7,119 bases of DNA from Chloroflexi bacterium RBG_19FT_COMBO_48_23 (GCA_001795315.1 MGOH01000047.1:1-7119); one strand, 5' to 3'; shown: positions 1 through 5,865, counted from the stretch's first letter. Program-made: numbers and translations. The notes: generated by a model from the letters alone, not told the origin.

Positions 1-2
1 AG

Positions 3-719
3 CCCAACCCTGTAGTTGCCGGCGGAATGGCCCTTATCGACCGAAACTTCGTGGAAGCTTTGGACAGGAAAGACCATGAGGCTGTTGCCAAGATGAGGCA
101 TGATGTGGAGCAGCTTGCCTGGACTGTACACTTCGGGCAGGTTGTTACACTGGAGGATACGCTGAAGGTTATAGACATTATATACCCCATCGCTCTTATG
201 ACCTGCGCCTGCCGGCGTTCCATGCTGGGCCTGCCCGACGAGGATAACTTTACCTGCATGGGTATGGGGCCGGGAATGTATAAATGGGAAAGGTGGCCTG
301 AGACCTATCGCGGGGGAATTCAGTTCCTGACACCGGATGAAGCCAGGGATGCCGTCACCAAGATGAACAAGAGGGGCCTGGTACAAACCCTGTTTACTTT
401 CGGCACCCCGTACATCGGCGGGATTTGCAACTGCGACTATCCCGACTGCAGCGCCATAAGAACTACCGCCGACTACGGCATACAATTCCTGTGGAAGGGG
501 CATCATGTTGCACGTGTCGACAACGAGCTTTGTAACGGCTGCGCCTCGTGTATTCACCGCTGCCAGTTCAAGGCACTGAGCTTCTCCGCCACCCAAAACA
601 ATGCTTATATCGACCCGTTCCAGTGCTTTGGCTGCGGGCTTTGTGCCACGGAATGCCCCCAGGATGCTATAACCATGGTGGAACGAACCAGCTTACCGGC
701 ACTGGCCAATGTCTGGTAA
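3..719 (+). CDS. Iron-sulfur protein with two C-terminal [4Fe-4S] ferredoxin motifs, 5' partial
   Basis: The reading frame is open to the left edge of the window, and the first ATG (27) has no properly spaced ribosome-binding site, so the gene almost certainly begins outside. Numbering from that ATG, two ferredoxin motifs sit at the C-terminus: C169-C172-C175-C179 and C200-C203-C206-C210 followed by proline. Both have the C-x2-C-x2-C-x3-C pattern that binds [4Fe-4S] clusters. Upstream are further cysteines, C60-x-C62-R-R, C77 and C134-x-C136-x4-C141. This layout recalls multi-cysteine ferredoxin-like proteins in which a CxCR element and a CNC...C element precede a dicluster ferredoxin. There is no signal peptide or membrane segment in the visible part, so a cytoplasmic electron-transfer role is inferred. 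The electron donor and acceptor cannot be told from the sequence. It is the first visible gene of a four-gene cluster; the next gene starts 21 nt downstream. The ferredoxin motifs are certain; the family name is not. Confidence 0.85.
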   Translation, partial: PNPVVAGGMALIDRNFVEALDRKDHEAVAKMRHDVEQLAWTVHFGQVVTLEDTLKVIDIIYPIALMTCACRRSMLGLPDEDNFTCMGMGPGMYKWERWPETYRGGIQFLTPDEARDAVTKMNKRGLVQTLFTFGTPYIGGICNCDYPDCSAIRTTADYGIQFLWKGHHVARVDNELCNGCASCIHRCQFKALSFSATQNNAYIDPFQCFGCGLCATECPQDAITMVERTSLPALANVW

Positions 720-729
720 AAGATCACAG

Positions 730-736
730 AGAGGTG
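730..736 (+). promoter_or_regulatory. Ribosome-binding site of the small ferredoxin gene
   Basis: AGAGGTG lies four bases before the ATG at 741. It supports that start for a gene short enough to be doubted. Confidence 0.7.
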
Positions 737-740
737 AACA

Positions 741-977
741 ATGCTTCCAACTATAACCGTAGATGATAAAAAGTGCCAGGACCCGCTCGCCTGCAGCAAG
801 TGCCTTCGCATCTGCCCAGCCCATGTCCTGGGACTGGGAACCAAAGTGGGTCCTAGAAAGTTCCAGGAAATAGACCCGAGCCAGTTCATCGTGGCTGGAG
901 TCCGCTTTGAAAAATGCACCGGCTGCATGGACTGTGTTAGTGTCTGCCCCGAGAGCGCCATTCGGGTGAGCTTCTGA
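741..977 (+). CDS. Small 2[4Fe-4S] ferredoxin, 78 residues
   Basis: This is a low-molecular-weight electron carrier with two [4Fe-4S] cluster motifs. The C-terminal motif is standard: C59-x2-C62-x2-C65-x3-C69-P. The N-terminal motif is stretched: C12-x5-C18-x2-C21-x3-C25-P, with five residues instead of two between the first cysteines. About 33 residues separate the motifs, more than in clostridial-type ferredoxins, so the family is not the classic 55-residue one. The ATG at 741 has a good Shine-Dalgarno sequence. The gene lies 21 nt after the larger iron-sulfur protein and 17 nt before the next gene, which suggests co-transcription and perhaps a shared electron-transfer chain. It could be a free carrier or the small subunit of an oxidoreductase, as in the short delta/gamma-type subunits of 2-oxoacid oxidoreductases, but no catalytic subunit is visible here. 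Confidence 0.88.
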   Translation: MLPTITVDDKKCQDPLACSKCLRICPAHVLGLGTKVGPRKFQEIDPSQFIVAGVRFEKCTGCMDCVSVCPESAIRVSF

Positions 978-979
978 AC

Positions 980-986
980 GGAGGTG
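980..986 (+). promoter_or_regulatory. Ribosome-binding site that fixes the start at 995
   Basis: GGAGGTG spans this interval. A GTG start at 986 would overlap the motif's last base, leaving no usable spacing. The ATG at 995 sits eight bases after it. The ATG is therefore the better start, which shortens the protein by three residues. Confidence 0.7.
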
Positions 987-994
987 TGAAAGAA

Positions 995-1576
995 ATGACC
1001 ACTGGCTGGAAATATGGCAAGATACTAAAGGAAAGATTGCTGACCCTGGAAGAGCCAGGGAAAGCCCTTCTCTTCGATGCCGATAAAGGTCTGGTAGAGG
1101 ACATTACTCAAAAGTTCGATGTAGCGACTGCAGCCAGAAGCCTGCAAGGCAAGGATGACAAGGAAGCATACAAAGCTCTCGAGGATTTGGGAAAGAAGTT
1201 GATGAAGCTCACTATCGAGCTAGCTGACACCAAATATCTGGACCGCACCGGGGAGATGGTGGAGAAGGTATACAAGCAGACAGGAATATCATTCCCCCAT
1301 CGCCTGGGTAGATATGTGGAGCTATCCATCTTTGGGCTGAGGCCTACCGACCGCTGGAATATATCCAGGGCAACTACCAAAGAGCTGGTGCTTCAGGTCT
1401 CTGCCTGTGCTGTACATAAGGCGCTCGAGGAGGTCGGCATAAAGGGCCTTCCTTGCAAAGGATTCTGCTTCGCCAGCTTTGAGGCTGCCGCAGAGAAGAC
1501 CGGCGACCACATAAATATCGAGATGCCGAAGACACTGCCACAGAACGGTATGTGTGAGTTCCACATCTCAGTATAG
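995..1576 (+). CDS. Uncharacterised protein, C-terminal half resembling ATC hydrolase-like/V4R-like domains
   Basis: This is a 193-residue soluble protein without signal peptide or membrane segments. I do not recognise it with confidence. The N-terminal half (about residues 10-100) is rich in Lys, Glu, Leu and Ala and is probably helical. The C-terminal half has a pattern I associate with the L-2-amino-thiazoline-4-carboxylate hydrolase-like family and V4R-type sensors: a strand ending in C138, helix 139-148, a cysteine pair C154/C158, then an acidic strand and a terminal C187-E-F-H motif. In those families the closing 'CxF' strand is typical. If the similarity is real, the domain binds or hydrolyses a small molecule, but no substrate can be named. 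The start is placed at ATG 995 rather than GTG 986 because of Shine-Dalgarno spacing. It lies 17 nt after the ferredoxin and 14 nt before the next gene, so it probably belongs to the same operon. The gene is secure; the family is tentative. Confidence 0.8.
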   Translation: MTTGWKYGKILKERLLTLEEPGKALLFDADKGLVEDITQKFDVATAARSLQGKDDKEAYKALEDLGKKLMKLTIELADTKYLDRTGEMVEKVYKQTGISFPHRLGRYVELSIFGLRPTDRWNISRATTKELVLQVSACAVHKALEEVGIKGLPCKGFCFASFEAAAEKTGDHINIEMPKTLPQNGMCEFHISV

Positions 1577-1590
1577 CCAAGAGGCTGCAA

Positions 1591-1875
1591 ATGCGCATTT
1601 ATCTCCCGCCAAGCAACTCCACTGGCTACAGCTTCTTCATCTCCAGAAGCTTCAGGTCTCACTTCCCACAGACCGCAGAAGTTCTCGAGGAATGGTATGA
1701 CCGCAGCGCTGAGAACTGTGACCTCTTCGTAAACATAAGCGAGTTAAACAAGTACAGCGTGGCCTGCACCGTGTGCCGCCATTTCGACAGCGACGGCTGT
1801 GGTTCCACAGACCTTAAGGGGCCAGGCATAATCAAGCTTCTCCAAAACAGCTACAAGCACGACAGTTTTCATTAG
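1591..1875 (+). CDS. Small cysteine-containing protein of unknown function, 94 residues
   Basis: The ATG is preceded by GAGG at 1581-1584 with six bases of spacing, and the frame starts 14 nt after the previous stop, as expected for an operon member. I do not recognise the protein. It has a tyrosine/serine/phenylalanine-rich N-terminus, a short acidic stretch around residues 30-41, and four cysteines: C43, C59-x2-C62 and C70. The C-x2-C-x7-C arrangement with nearby H64 could bind a metal or an iron-sulfur cluster, which would suit its neighbours, but this is only an inference. There is no signal peptide or transmembrane helix. It is the last gene before the non-coding gap upstream of gyrB. 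Spacing, ribosome-binding site and absence of a better overlapping frame argue that it is real. Confidence 0.7.
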   Translation: MRIYLPPSNSTGYSFFISRSFRSHFPQTAEVLEEWYDRSAENCDLFVNISELNKYSVACTVCRHFDSDGCGSTDLKGPGIIKLLQNSYKHDSFH

Positions 1876-1914
1876 TCCTCTCTATCCCCTAGGAGAGCTA
1901 GAGTGAGGGGGACT
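1874..1914. repeat. Palindromic intergenic element at the end of the operon
   Basis: AGTCCTCT at 1874-1881 can pair with GGGGGACT at 1907-1914 (eight pairs, two of them G-T). Inside is a second small hairpin, CTAG-GAGAG-CTAG (1889-1901). An alternative pairing is CTCTC (1878-1882) with GAGAG (1893-1897). The outer arm begins within the stop codon of the preceding gene. No T-run follows, so it is not a classic intrinsic terminator, though it may protect the 3' end of the transcript. The layout CTCTC...GGAGAG...GTGAGGGG resembles a palindromic element I recall as common between genes in Chloroflexota and other genomes. That identity is from memory. Confidence 0.45.
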
Positions 1915-1933
1915 TTCAGTTTCCGGGAAGATG

Positions 1934-1942
1934 TGGTAAAAT
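1934..1942 (+). promoter_or_regulatory. Candidate extended -10 promoter for gyrB
   Basis: TGGTAAAAT fits the extended -10 pattern TGnTATAAT with one mismatch in the hexamer (TAAAAT, 1937-1942). No good -35 hexamer is present at the normal distance, which is acceptable for extended -10 promoters. Transcription from about 1949 would give gyrB a leader of roughly 120 nt. It is the best promoter I can find in the gap. Confidence 0.4.
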
Positions 1943-1970
1943 TAGGTCAATGCAATCCCTTGTACTATTA

Positions 1971-2003
1971 GGATTAGCAGGCACTAAATGTGGGATTGGC
2001 AGG
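1971..2003. repeat. Two direct copies of GGATTxGCAGG in the gyrB leader
   Basis: GGATTAGCAGG at 1971-1981 and GGATTGGCAGG at 1993-2003 match in 10 of 11 positions and begin 22 nt apart, about two helical turns. An inverted copy of the core, CAATCCC, lies at 1953-1959 and matches GGGATTG at 1992-1998. The arrangement could be a protein-binding site or an RNA hairpin in the gyrB leader. No regulator can be named, and chance is possible. Confidence 0.3.
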
Positions 2004-2069
2004 TTGCCTGTTTCCCCGTTATGTCCAAACTAGAATTACCGAAGTTCTTAAAGGATTTTTTCTATAGCC

Positions 2070-3989
2070 ATGTCAAAAAAAGCTAACAACAATATATCCG
2101 AAGACTACACTGCAGAGGATATCCGCATTCTTGATGGCCTGGAAGCGGTGCGCCGCCGTCCGGGCATGTATATTGGCAGCACCGACGAACACGGGCTGCA
2201 CCATCTGGTCTATGAGATTGTCTACAACAGCATAGACGAGGCAATGGCCGGCTATTGCGACAGAACCGAGGTAATAATTCATGAAGACAGCTCAGTAACA
2301 GTTATCGACAATGGCCGGGGCATACCGGTGGACGTTCACCCGACAACCAATACCTCAGCACTAGAGGCAGTGATGACCCGGCTACACGCTGGAGCCAAAT
2401 TCGGCGGCCGCACCTATACAGTATCCAGCGGCTTACACGGCGTTGGCGCTTCAGTGGTAAACGCCCTGTCTTCCTGGCTGAATGCCGAGGTTAAACGTGA
2501 AGGGAAAATCTACTGCCAGAAATATGAACGGGGTGATCCTACCGGCGACTTAGAAGCTATCGGCGATACCGATGAAACGGGAACTACTATCACCTTCCTG
2601 GCTGACACTGAAATCTTCGGTGAGATTAACTATAATTTTAATACAATCCGCGAGCGCCTCAAAGAGCTGGCTTTTCTGAACAAGAACCTGGAAATAAGCT
2701 TCAAAGATGAGAGAACCGACCAGGAGGCAACGTTCCTATTTGAAGGTGGTATAGCCAGCCTTGTCGGCCGGTTCAATAAGGACAGGCAAGTCCTAAATCG
2801 CCAGCCCATCTATATAACCGGCACAATGAACAGCACCGTTGTAGAGGTAGCCCTGCAATACAATGACGGCTTTTCCGAATCCACGCTTAGCTTTGCCAAC
2901 TGCGTCAATACCATAGACGGCGGCAGCCACCTTACCGGGTTCCGCTCAGCGCTAACCCGCGTCCTGAATGACTATGCCCGGAAAAACAAGCTGTTGAAGG
3001 ATTCCGACCCCAATCTGATAGGTGATGATGTTCGCGACGGGCTGACATCGGTCATCAGTGTTAAGCTTGTTGAACCACAGTTTGAGGGGCAAACTAAAGC
3101 CAAATTAGGCAATCCTGAAATTAAAACACAGGTCGAAGCCGTAGTAGCTGATGGCCTTTCGCTGTATCTGGAGCAGCACCCCGATGATGCAAAATCAATC
3201 ATAGATAAGTGCTGGATTTCGGCTAAAGCCAGAGAGGCAGCCCGAAAGGCTCGCGACCTTATCTTCAAGAGAAGCGGATTGGAAGGCGGCACCCTGCCCG
3301 GAAAGCTGGCTGGCTGTTCAGAGACTGACCCTCGCGAGTGTGAGCTTTACCTGGTTGAGGGTGACTCTGCCGGAGGTTCAGCCAAGCAGGGACGAGACCG
3401 CCGTTTCCAAGCTATTTTACCGCTACGAGGTAAAATCCTTAATGTGGAGAAGGCTCCCAAAGACAAGATCCTGGAACATGAAGAAATCCGTGCCATTATA
3501 ACCGCAGTAGGAGCCGGCATTGGTGACCAGGTCGACTTCTCCCGACTGCGCTACCACCGCATAATCATTATGACTGATGCCGATGTCGATGGCTCTCATA
3601 TCCGGACACTGCTTCTCACCTTCTTCTACCGCAACATGGTAGAGCTAATAAGTCAGGGCCACCTTTTCATCGCCCAGCCGCCTCTCTACCGCATTCAAGC
3701 GGGTAAGCAAAAATTCTGGATTTACTCGGATAAAGAAAAGGAAGCCAAGCTCCAGGAGCTTAAAAACAACAAACTAGAAGTGCAGCGCTACAAGGGATTG
3801 GGAGAAATGAGCGCCGAGCAGCTATGGGACACCACTATGAACCCTGAATCGCGAACTTTGCTCAAGGTGGAAATCGAAGATGCCATGGCGGCCGACAGGG
3901 TATTCCATATGTTGATGGGCAGTGAAGTGCCGCCCAGAAAAGCATTCATCCAGGCACACGCCAAAAGCGTCAGGAACCTGGATATCTAG
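2070..3989 (+). CDS. gyrB: DNA gyrase subunit B
   Basis: This is the ATPase subunit of gyrase, which with GyrA introduces negative supercoils. The 639-residue length is that of the common short GyrB form. The GHKL ATPase domain (about 1-225) has E49 and N53 (E. coli E42/N46), the D80-N-G-R-G motif and the GLHGVG loop at 121-126. The transducer domain carries Q341/K343, which contact the ATP gamma-phosphate in the family. The TOPRIM domain has EGDSAGG at 430-436 and D503/D505/D507, and the tail contains the QRYKGLGEM motif. Residue Y52 stands where E. coli has D45. The residue equivalent to coumarin-contact R136 is kept (R143). The start at ATG 2070 is the only reasonable one: an in-frame stop (TAA, 2049-2051) lies just upstream, with no ATG, GTG or TTG between. 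The AAGGA at 2051-2055 is 14 nt away, a long spacing. The gene is convergent with nadD, with an 11-nt gap. gyrA is not in the window. Confidence 0.98.
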   Translation: MSKKANNNISEDYTAEDIRILDGLEAVRRRPGMYIGSTDEHGLHHLVYEIVYNSIDEAMAGYCDRTEVIIHEDSSVTVIDNGRGIPVDVHPTTNTSALEAVMTRLHAGAKFGGRTYTVSSGLHGVGASVVNALSSWLNAEVKREGKIYCQKYERGDPTGDLEAIGDTDETGTTITFLADTEIFGEINYNFNTIRERLKELAFLNKNLEISFKDERTDQEATFLFEGGIASLVGRFNKDRQVLNRQPIYITGTMNSTVVEVALQYNDGFSESTLSFANCVNTIDGGSHLTGFRSALTRVLNDYARKNKLLKDSDPNLIGDDVRDGLTSVISVKLVEPQFEGQTKAKLGNPEIKTQVEAVVADGLSLYLEQHPDDAKSIIDKCWISAKAREAARKARDLIFKRSGLEGGTLPGKLAGCSETDPRECELYLVEGDSAGGSAKQGRDRRFQAILPLRGKILNVEKAPKDKILEHEEIRAIITAVGAGIGDQVDFSRLRYHRIIIMTDADVDGSHIRTLLLTFFYRNMVELISQGHLFIAQPPLYRIQAGKQKFWIYSDKEKEAKLQELKNNKLEVQRYKGLGEMSAEQLWDTTMNPESRTLLKVEIEDAMAADRVFHMLMGSEVPPRKAFIQAHAKSVRNLDI

Positions 3990-4000
3990 CTTATCAGACT

Positions 4001-4609
4001 TCACTCCCGTTTCCGATACAGCTTCTTTTCCTTTATATAACTCTCCACCTCGTCAGATACCAGGTCGTGAATAGATAGCCCCTGAGCCACTCTCTTTCGT
4101 ATGTCCGAGGAACTGATGTCGACTGGTGGTATATCCAGCCAGACCACACTCTGAGTTACTCCGGGAACAGATGATTCCAGAGCCTTTAAATCCGGGCGGC
4201 TGAAGCCTGGCCTGGTAACCGCCACCACCTTACACAGTTGAATCAGCCTGTCCGGCTCCTTCCATTGAGGCAGCTCAGCCAAGCTATCCCAGCCTACTAA
4301 GAAAAAAAACCTTGCCTCAGCACCTAGTTGTTGTTGCAAAATAGTTATAGTCTCTACACTATAAGAGGGTCCGGGGCGGTCTACCTCAATAATCGAAAGC
4401 TCAAAATAAGGCTTGGCAGCAATAGCCTGCCTCACCATCTCTACACGGTGAACTGCTGGGGTAATAGTCCTGCCCGTTTTAAGCCACGGCTGCCCTGCAG
4501 GAACAAAGATAACTCTGGCCAGGCTCAACCTTAGTCTGGCTTCTTCAGCTATGACAAGATGCCCCGCATGAACAGGGTCAAAAGTGCCGCCTAATACACC
4601 TATATTCAT
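4001..4609 (-). CDS. nadD: Nicotinate-nucleotide adenylyltransferase
   Basis: This enzyme transfers AMP from ATP to nicotinate mononucleotide, forming deamido-NAD in cytoplasmic NAD biosynthesis. The 202-residue protein has the nucleotidyltransferase signature G7-G-T-F-D-P-V-H14-x2-H17 at the N-terminus, the YSVET substrate-side motif at 83-87, G106-W-D108-S-L followed by LPQWK (113-117), and the C-terminal ISSSDIR motif at 165-171 that binds the ATP phosphates. Length and motif order are normal for NadD. The ATG overlaps the TGA of obg by four bases (ATGA), and only a weak GGTGAGG lies about 11 nt upstream, so translation is probably coupled to obg. The gene ends 11 nt from the end of gyrB, leaving no room for a terminator outside the coding sequences. 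An eight-base A run at 4302-4309 (+ strand) encodes consecutive Phe codons and the frame is intact. Confidence 0.97.
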   Translation of the reverse strand: MNIGVLGGTFDPVHAGHLVIAEEARLRLSLARVIFVPAGQPWLKTGRTITPAVHRVEMVRQAIAAKPYFELSIIEVDRPGPSYSVETITILQQQLGAEARFFFLVGWDSLAELPQWKEPDRLIQLCKVVAVTRPGFSRPDLKALESSVPGVTQSVVWLDIPPVDISSSDIRKRVAQGLSIHDLVSDEVESYIKEKKLYRKRE

Positions 4610-5670
4610 TTTTTAACCCGCCTCACCTTCGGCTTAGGTCGAAAAACAGCTATTGGCGACTCCGCACCAGGCGCTTCCTCCCTGACCATGGCCAACATAC
4701 TGATTATTTCCGATATGAGTTCAGGCAAACCTTGCTTGGTAATCGCCGAAACAAGGAAGACCTTTATCCCAACAGAGCCGAAAAGCTGCCTAATCTCCGT
4801 CAGCCGAGCTTGAACCTCCGGTAAATCTATCTTGTTTACCGCCACAAGCTGAGGCTTTTGCGCCATCTCCGGCTTATATAAAGCCAGCTCCGTGCTCAGC
4901 TTGTTCATGTTATCAATTATACTCGGGGAGCTACCATCGATAAGGTGAATTAATACCTTAGTTCTCTCGGCGTGGCGCAGAAATTCATGCCCCAACCCCT
5001 TGCCTAAATGCGCGCCATCTATAAGCCCGGGTATCTCAGCCAAAACAAACACCTTCATGCCTACTTCAACCACACCAAAAGCTGGCTCAAGAGTAGTAAA
5101 AGGGTAATCAGCTATTTTCGGCCTGGCTTTAGACATAGCAGCTAAAAGCGTGGATTTACCTGCATTAGGATAGCCAATAATACCCACATCGGCAATAAGT
5201 TTCAGGTCAAGGACAAGATGATGTTCTTCGCCAAGCTCACCTTTGGTAGCCGTTTTAGGAGCCTGGTTTCTGGATGTGGCGAAATGAACATTACCTAAAC
5301 CACCACGACCCCCTTTAGCCACCAGAATCTTTTGTCCCTGCTGGCTCAAATCAGCCAACAGCGTTTCCTGCTCACCTTCCTTAAGAAATACCATGGTTCC
5401 TAACGGCATACTGATCGCAAGATCATTACCCTTTGCGCCATGCTTTTTCTGCTTCCCTCCACCCTTGCCGGACATAGCCTTAAAACGCCTCTTACGCTTG
5501 AAGTAATTAAGCGTTGTTACACCCCGGTCGGCAACAACGTAAACATTCCCGCCACCTCCCCCATCCCCCCCATCAGGACCACCAAGCGGCACAAATTTCT
5601 CATGACGAAAACTAACTACTCCGTCACCACCATCTCCTCCAAATACTATAATATCTGCTCTATCCACCAA
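4606..5670 (-). CDS. obg: Obg-family GTPase (ribosome-associated), without OCT domain
   Basis: Obg is an essential GTPase that acts in late assembly of the large ribosomal subunit and in stress signalling. The 354-residue protein has the glycine-rich Obg fold (about 1-158) with the GGPDGGDGG motif at 30-38. The GTPase domain follows: G1 GYPNAGKST (166-174), G2 in PFTTL (190-194), G3 EIPG (212-215, with E where DxxG is usual), G4 NKID (279-282) and G5 SAITKQG (308-314). It stops at FRPKPK plus a basic tail, where OCT-bearing Obg proteins would begin their C-terminal domain. The start is TTG at 5670, eight bases after an AAGGA; GTG at 5667 is an alternative, 11 bases away. The product begins VDRAD, in the normal position for Obg. 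The gene overlaps nadD by four bases. Its upstream gap is the candidate origin. Confidence 0.97.
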   Translation of the reverse strand: MVDRADIIVFGGDGGDGVVSFRHEKFVPLGGPDGGDGGGGGNVYVVADRGVTTLNYFKRKRRFKAMSGKGGGKQKKHGAKGNDLAISMPLGTMVFLKEGEQETLLADLSQQGQKILVAKGGRGGLGNVHFATSRNQAPKTATKGELGEEHHLVLDLKLIADVGIIGYPNAGKSTLLAAMSKARPKIADYPFTTLEPAFGVVEVGMKVFVLAEIPGLIDGAHLGKGLGHEFLRHAERTKVLIHLIDGSSPSIIDNMNKLSTELALYKPEMAQKPQLVAVNKIDLPEVQARLTEIRQLFGSVGIKVFLVSAITKQGLPELISEIISMLAMVREEAPGAESPIAVFRPKPKVRRVKK

Positions 5671-5735
5671 ATTAAATATCCTTATAATATCTTTATCTTG
5701 TATTGATGATATAAATTACTAATAATATTTAAGAA
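5671..5735. other. AT-rich block, candidate DNA-unwinding element
   Basis: The interval 5671-5730 is 52/60 A or T by direct count, the most AT-rich stretch I see in the window. It includes the trinucleotide-like run TACTAATAATAT at 5717-5728. Its position about 70 nt from a cluster of DnaA boxes suits a duplex-unwinding element. It also holds the leader and ribosome-binding site of obg, so the base bias may serve both. Confidence 0.5.
5679..5683 (-). promoter_or_regulatory. Ribosome-binding site of obg
   Basis: Read on the - strand this is AAGGA, eight bases before TTG 5670 and 11 before GTG 5667. The spacing favours the TTG start. No in-frame ATG is visible in the short stretch upstream. 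Confidence 0.6.
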
Positions 5736-5750
5736 ACACCATCATGTGGA
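5722..5750 (-). promoter_or_regulatory. Candidate promoter of obg-nadD
   Basis: On the - strand, TCCACA at 5750-5745 (4/6 of TTGACA) and TATTAT at 5727-5722 (5/6 of TATAAT) are separated by exactly 17 nt. Transcription would start near 5715 and give a leader of about 45 nt containing the AAGGA. The -35 hexamer lies within a weak DnaA-box-like 9-mer (5745-5753), so DnaA could affect this promoter. In such an AT-rich region a chance match is possible. Confidence 0.4.
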
Positions 5751-5804
5751 TGGAAGTATATTATGAGCGGAAAGCCCAGACATTGCAATCTGCAGTATGG
5801 ATGT

Positions 5805-5813
5805 TTATCAACA
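5805..5813 (+). promoter_or_regulatory. DnaA box, TTATCAACA
   Basis: It differs from TTATCCACA at one position. It is the member of the three closely spaced + strand boxes nearest the AT-rich block. Confidence 0.6.
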
Positions 5814-5825
5814 GAGTTGTGGAAA

Positions 5826-5834
5826 TTATCCACT
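5826..5834 (+). promoter_or_regulatory. DnaA box, TTATCCACT
   Basis: It differs from TTATCCACA only at the last base. It starts 21 nt after the preceding + strand box and 21 nt before the next, so the three boxes are phased at two helical turns. A weaker inverted box (5818-5826) abuts it. Confidence 0.65.
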
Positions 5835-5840
5835 ATCTTG

Positions 5841-5865
5841 CGCCGTTTTTCCACAAACGCTGGCG
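5841..5865 (-). other. Imperfect hairpin directly after dnaA
   Basis: CGTTT (5844-5848) pairs with AAACG (5855-5859), and CGC (5841-5843) with GCG (5863-5865) around a three-base bulge. In the dnaA transcript it would fold immediately after the stop codon, but no U-run follows, so it is at most a weak terminator. Read-through into obg cannot be excluded. It contains a DnaA box. Confidence 0.35.
5847..5855 (+). promoter_or_regulatory. DnaA box, TTTTCCACA
   Basis: It differs from TTATCCACA at the third base. It lies inside an imperfect hairpin (5841-5865) just beyond the dnaA stop codon. Confidence 0.6.

Larger units (their letters stand above)
5671..5865. other. oriC: Candidate chromosomal replication origin (oriC)
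   Basis: This 195-nt non-coding gap between obg and dnaA has an AT-rich block on the obg side and clustered DnaA-box-like 9-mers on the dnaA side. Relative to TTATCCACA, 8/9 matches lie at 5805-5813, 5826-5834 and 5847-5855 (all + strand). Weaker 7/9 matches lie on the - strand at 5745-5753 and 5818-5826. A further 8/9 match on the - strand lies just inside dnaA at 5933-5941. Adjacency to dnaA is the usual bacterial position of oriC, and the box-plus-AT-rich layout is the standard architecture. Spot counts suggest a change in GC skew here. Function is inferred, not shown. Confidence 0.7.

Noticed and set aside
605..961. Open frame of 118 codons on the - strand
   Set aside because: It lies opposite two ferredoxin genes with intact cysteine motifs and has no recognisable domain or ribosome-binding site. 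It is a shadow frame.
986..994. GTG at 986 as start of the third gene
   Set aside because: The Shine-Dalgarno sequence overlaps this codon, so spacing is impossible. ATG 995 is at normal distance.
1108..1662. Four overlapping - strand open frames
   Set aside because: All lie opposite the 193-residue gene and the start of the 94-residue gene, which have good ribosome-binding sites and operon spacing. They carry no motif.
2073..2282. - strand open frame over the gyrB start
   Set aside because: It is a complement of the conserved GyrB ATPase region with no independent support.
4302..4309. Eight-base A run in nadD as a possible phase-variation tract
   Set aside because: The run is short, encodes Phe codons in a conserved strand of NadD, and the frame is intact. 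nadD is essential in most bacteria, so switching is unlikely.
5683..5688. Perfect TATAAT on the + strand
   Set aside because: It would drive transcription antisense into the obg coding region, with no good -35 and no + strand gene ahead. It is expected by chance in an AT-rich block.
5684..5689. TATTAT on the - strand as the obg -10
   Set aside because: A start from here would fall at or after the AAGGA ribosome-binding site, leaving no usable leader.
5440..5706. 88-codon + strand frame across the obg start
   Set aside because: It is antisense to the conserved Obg domain and has no ribosome-binding site or recognisable motif.
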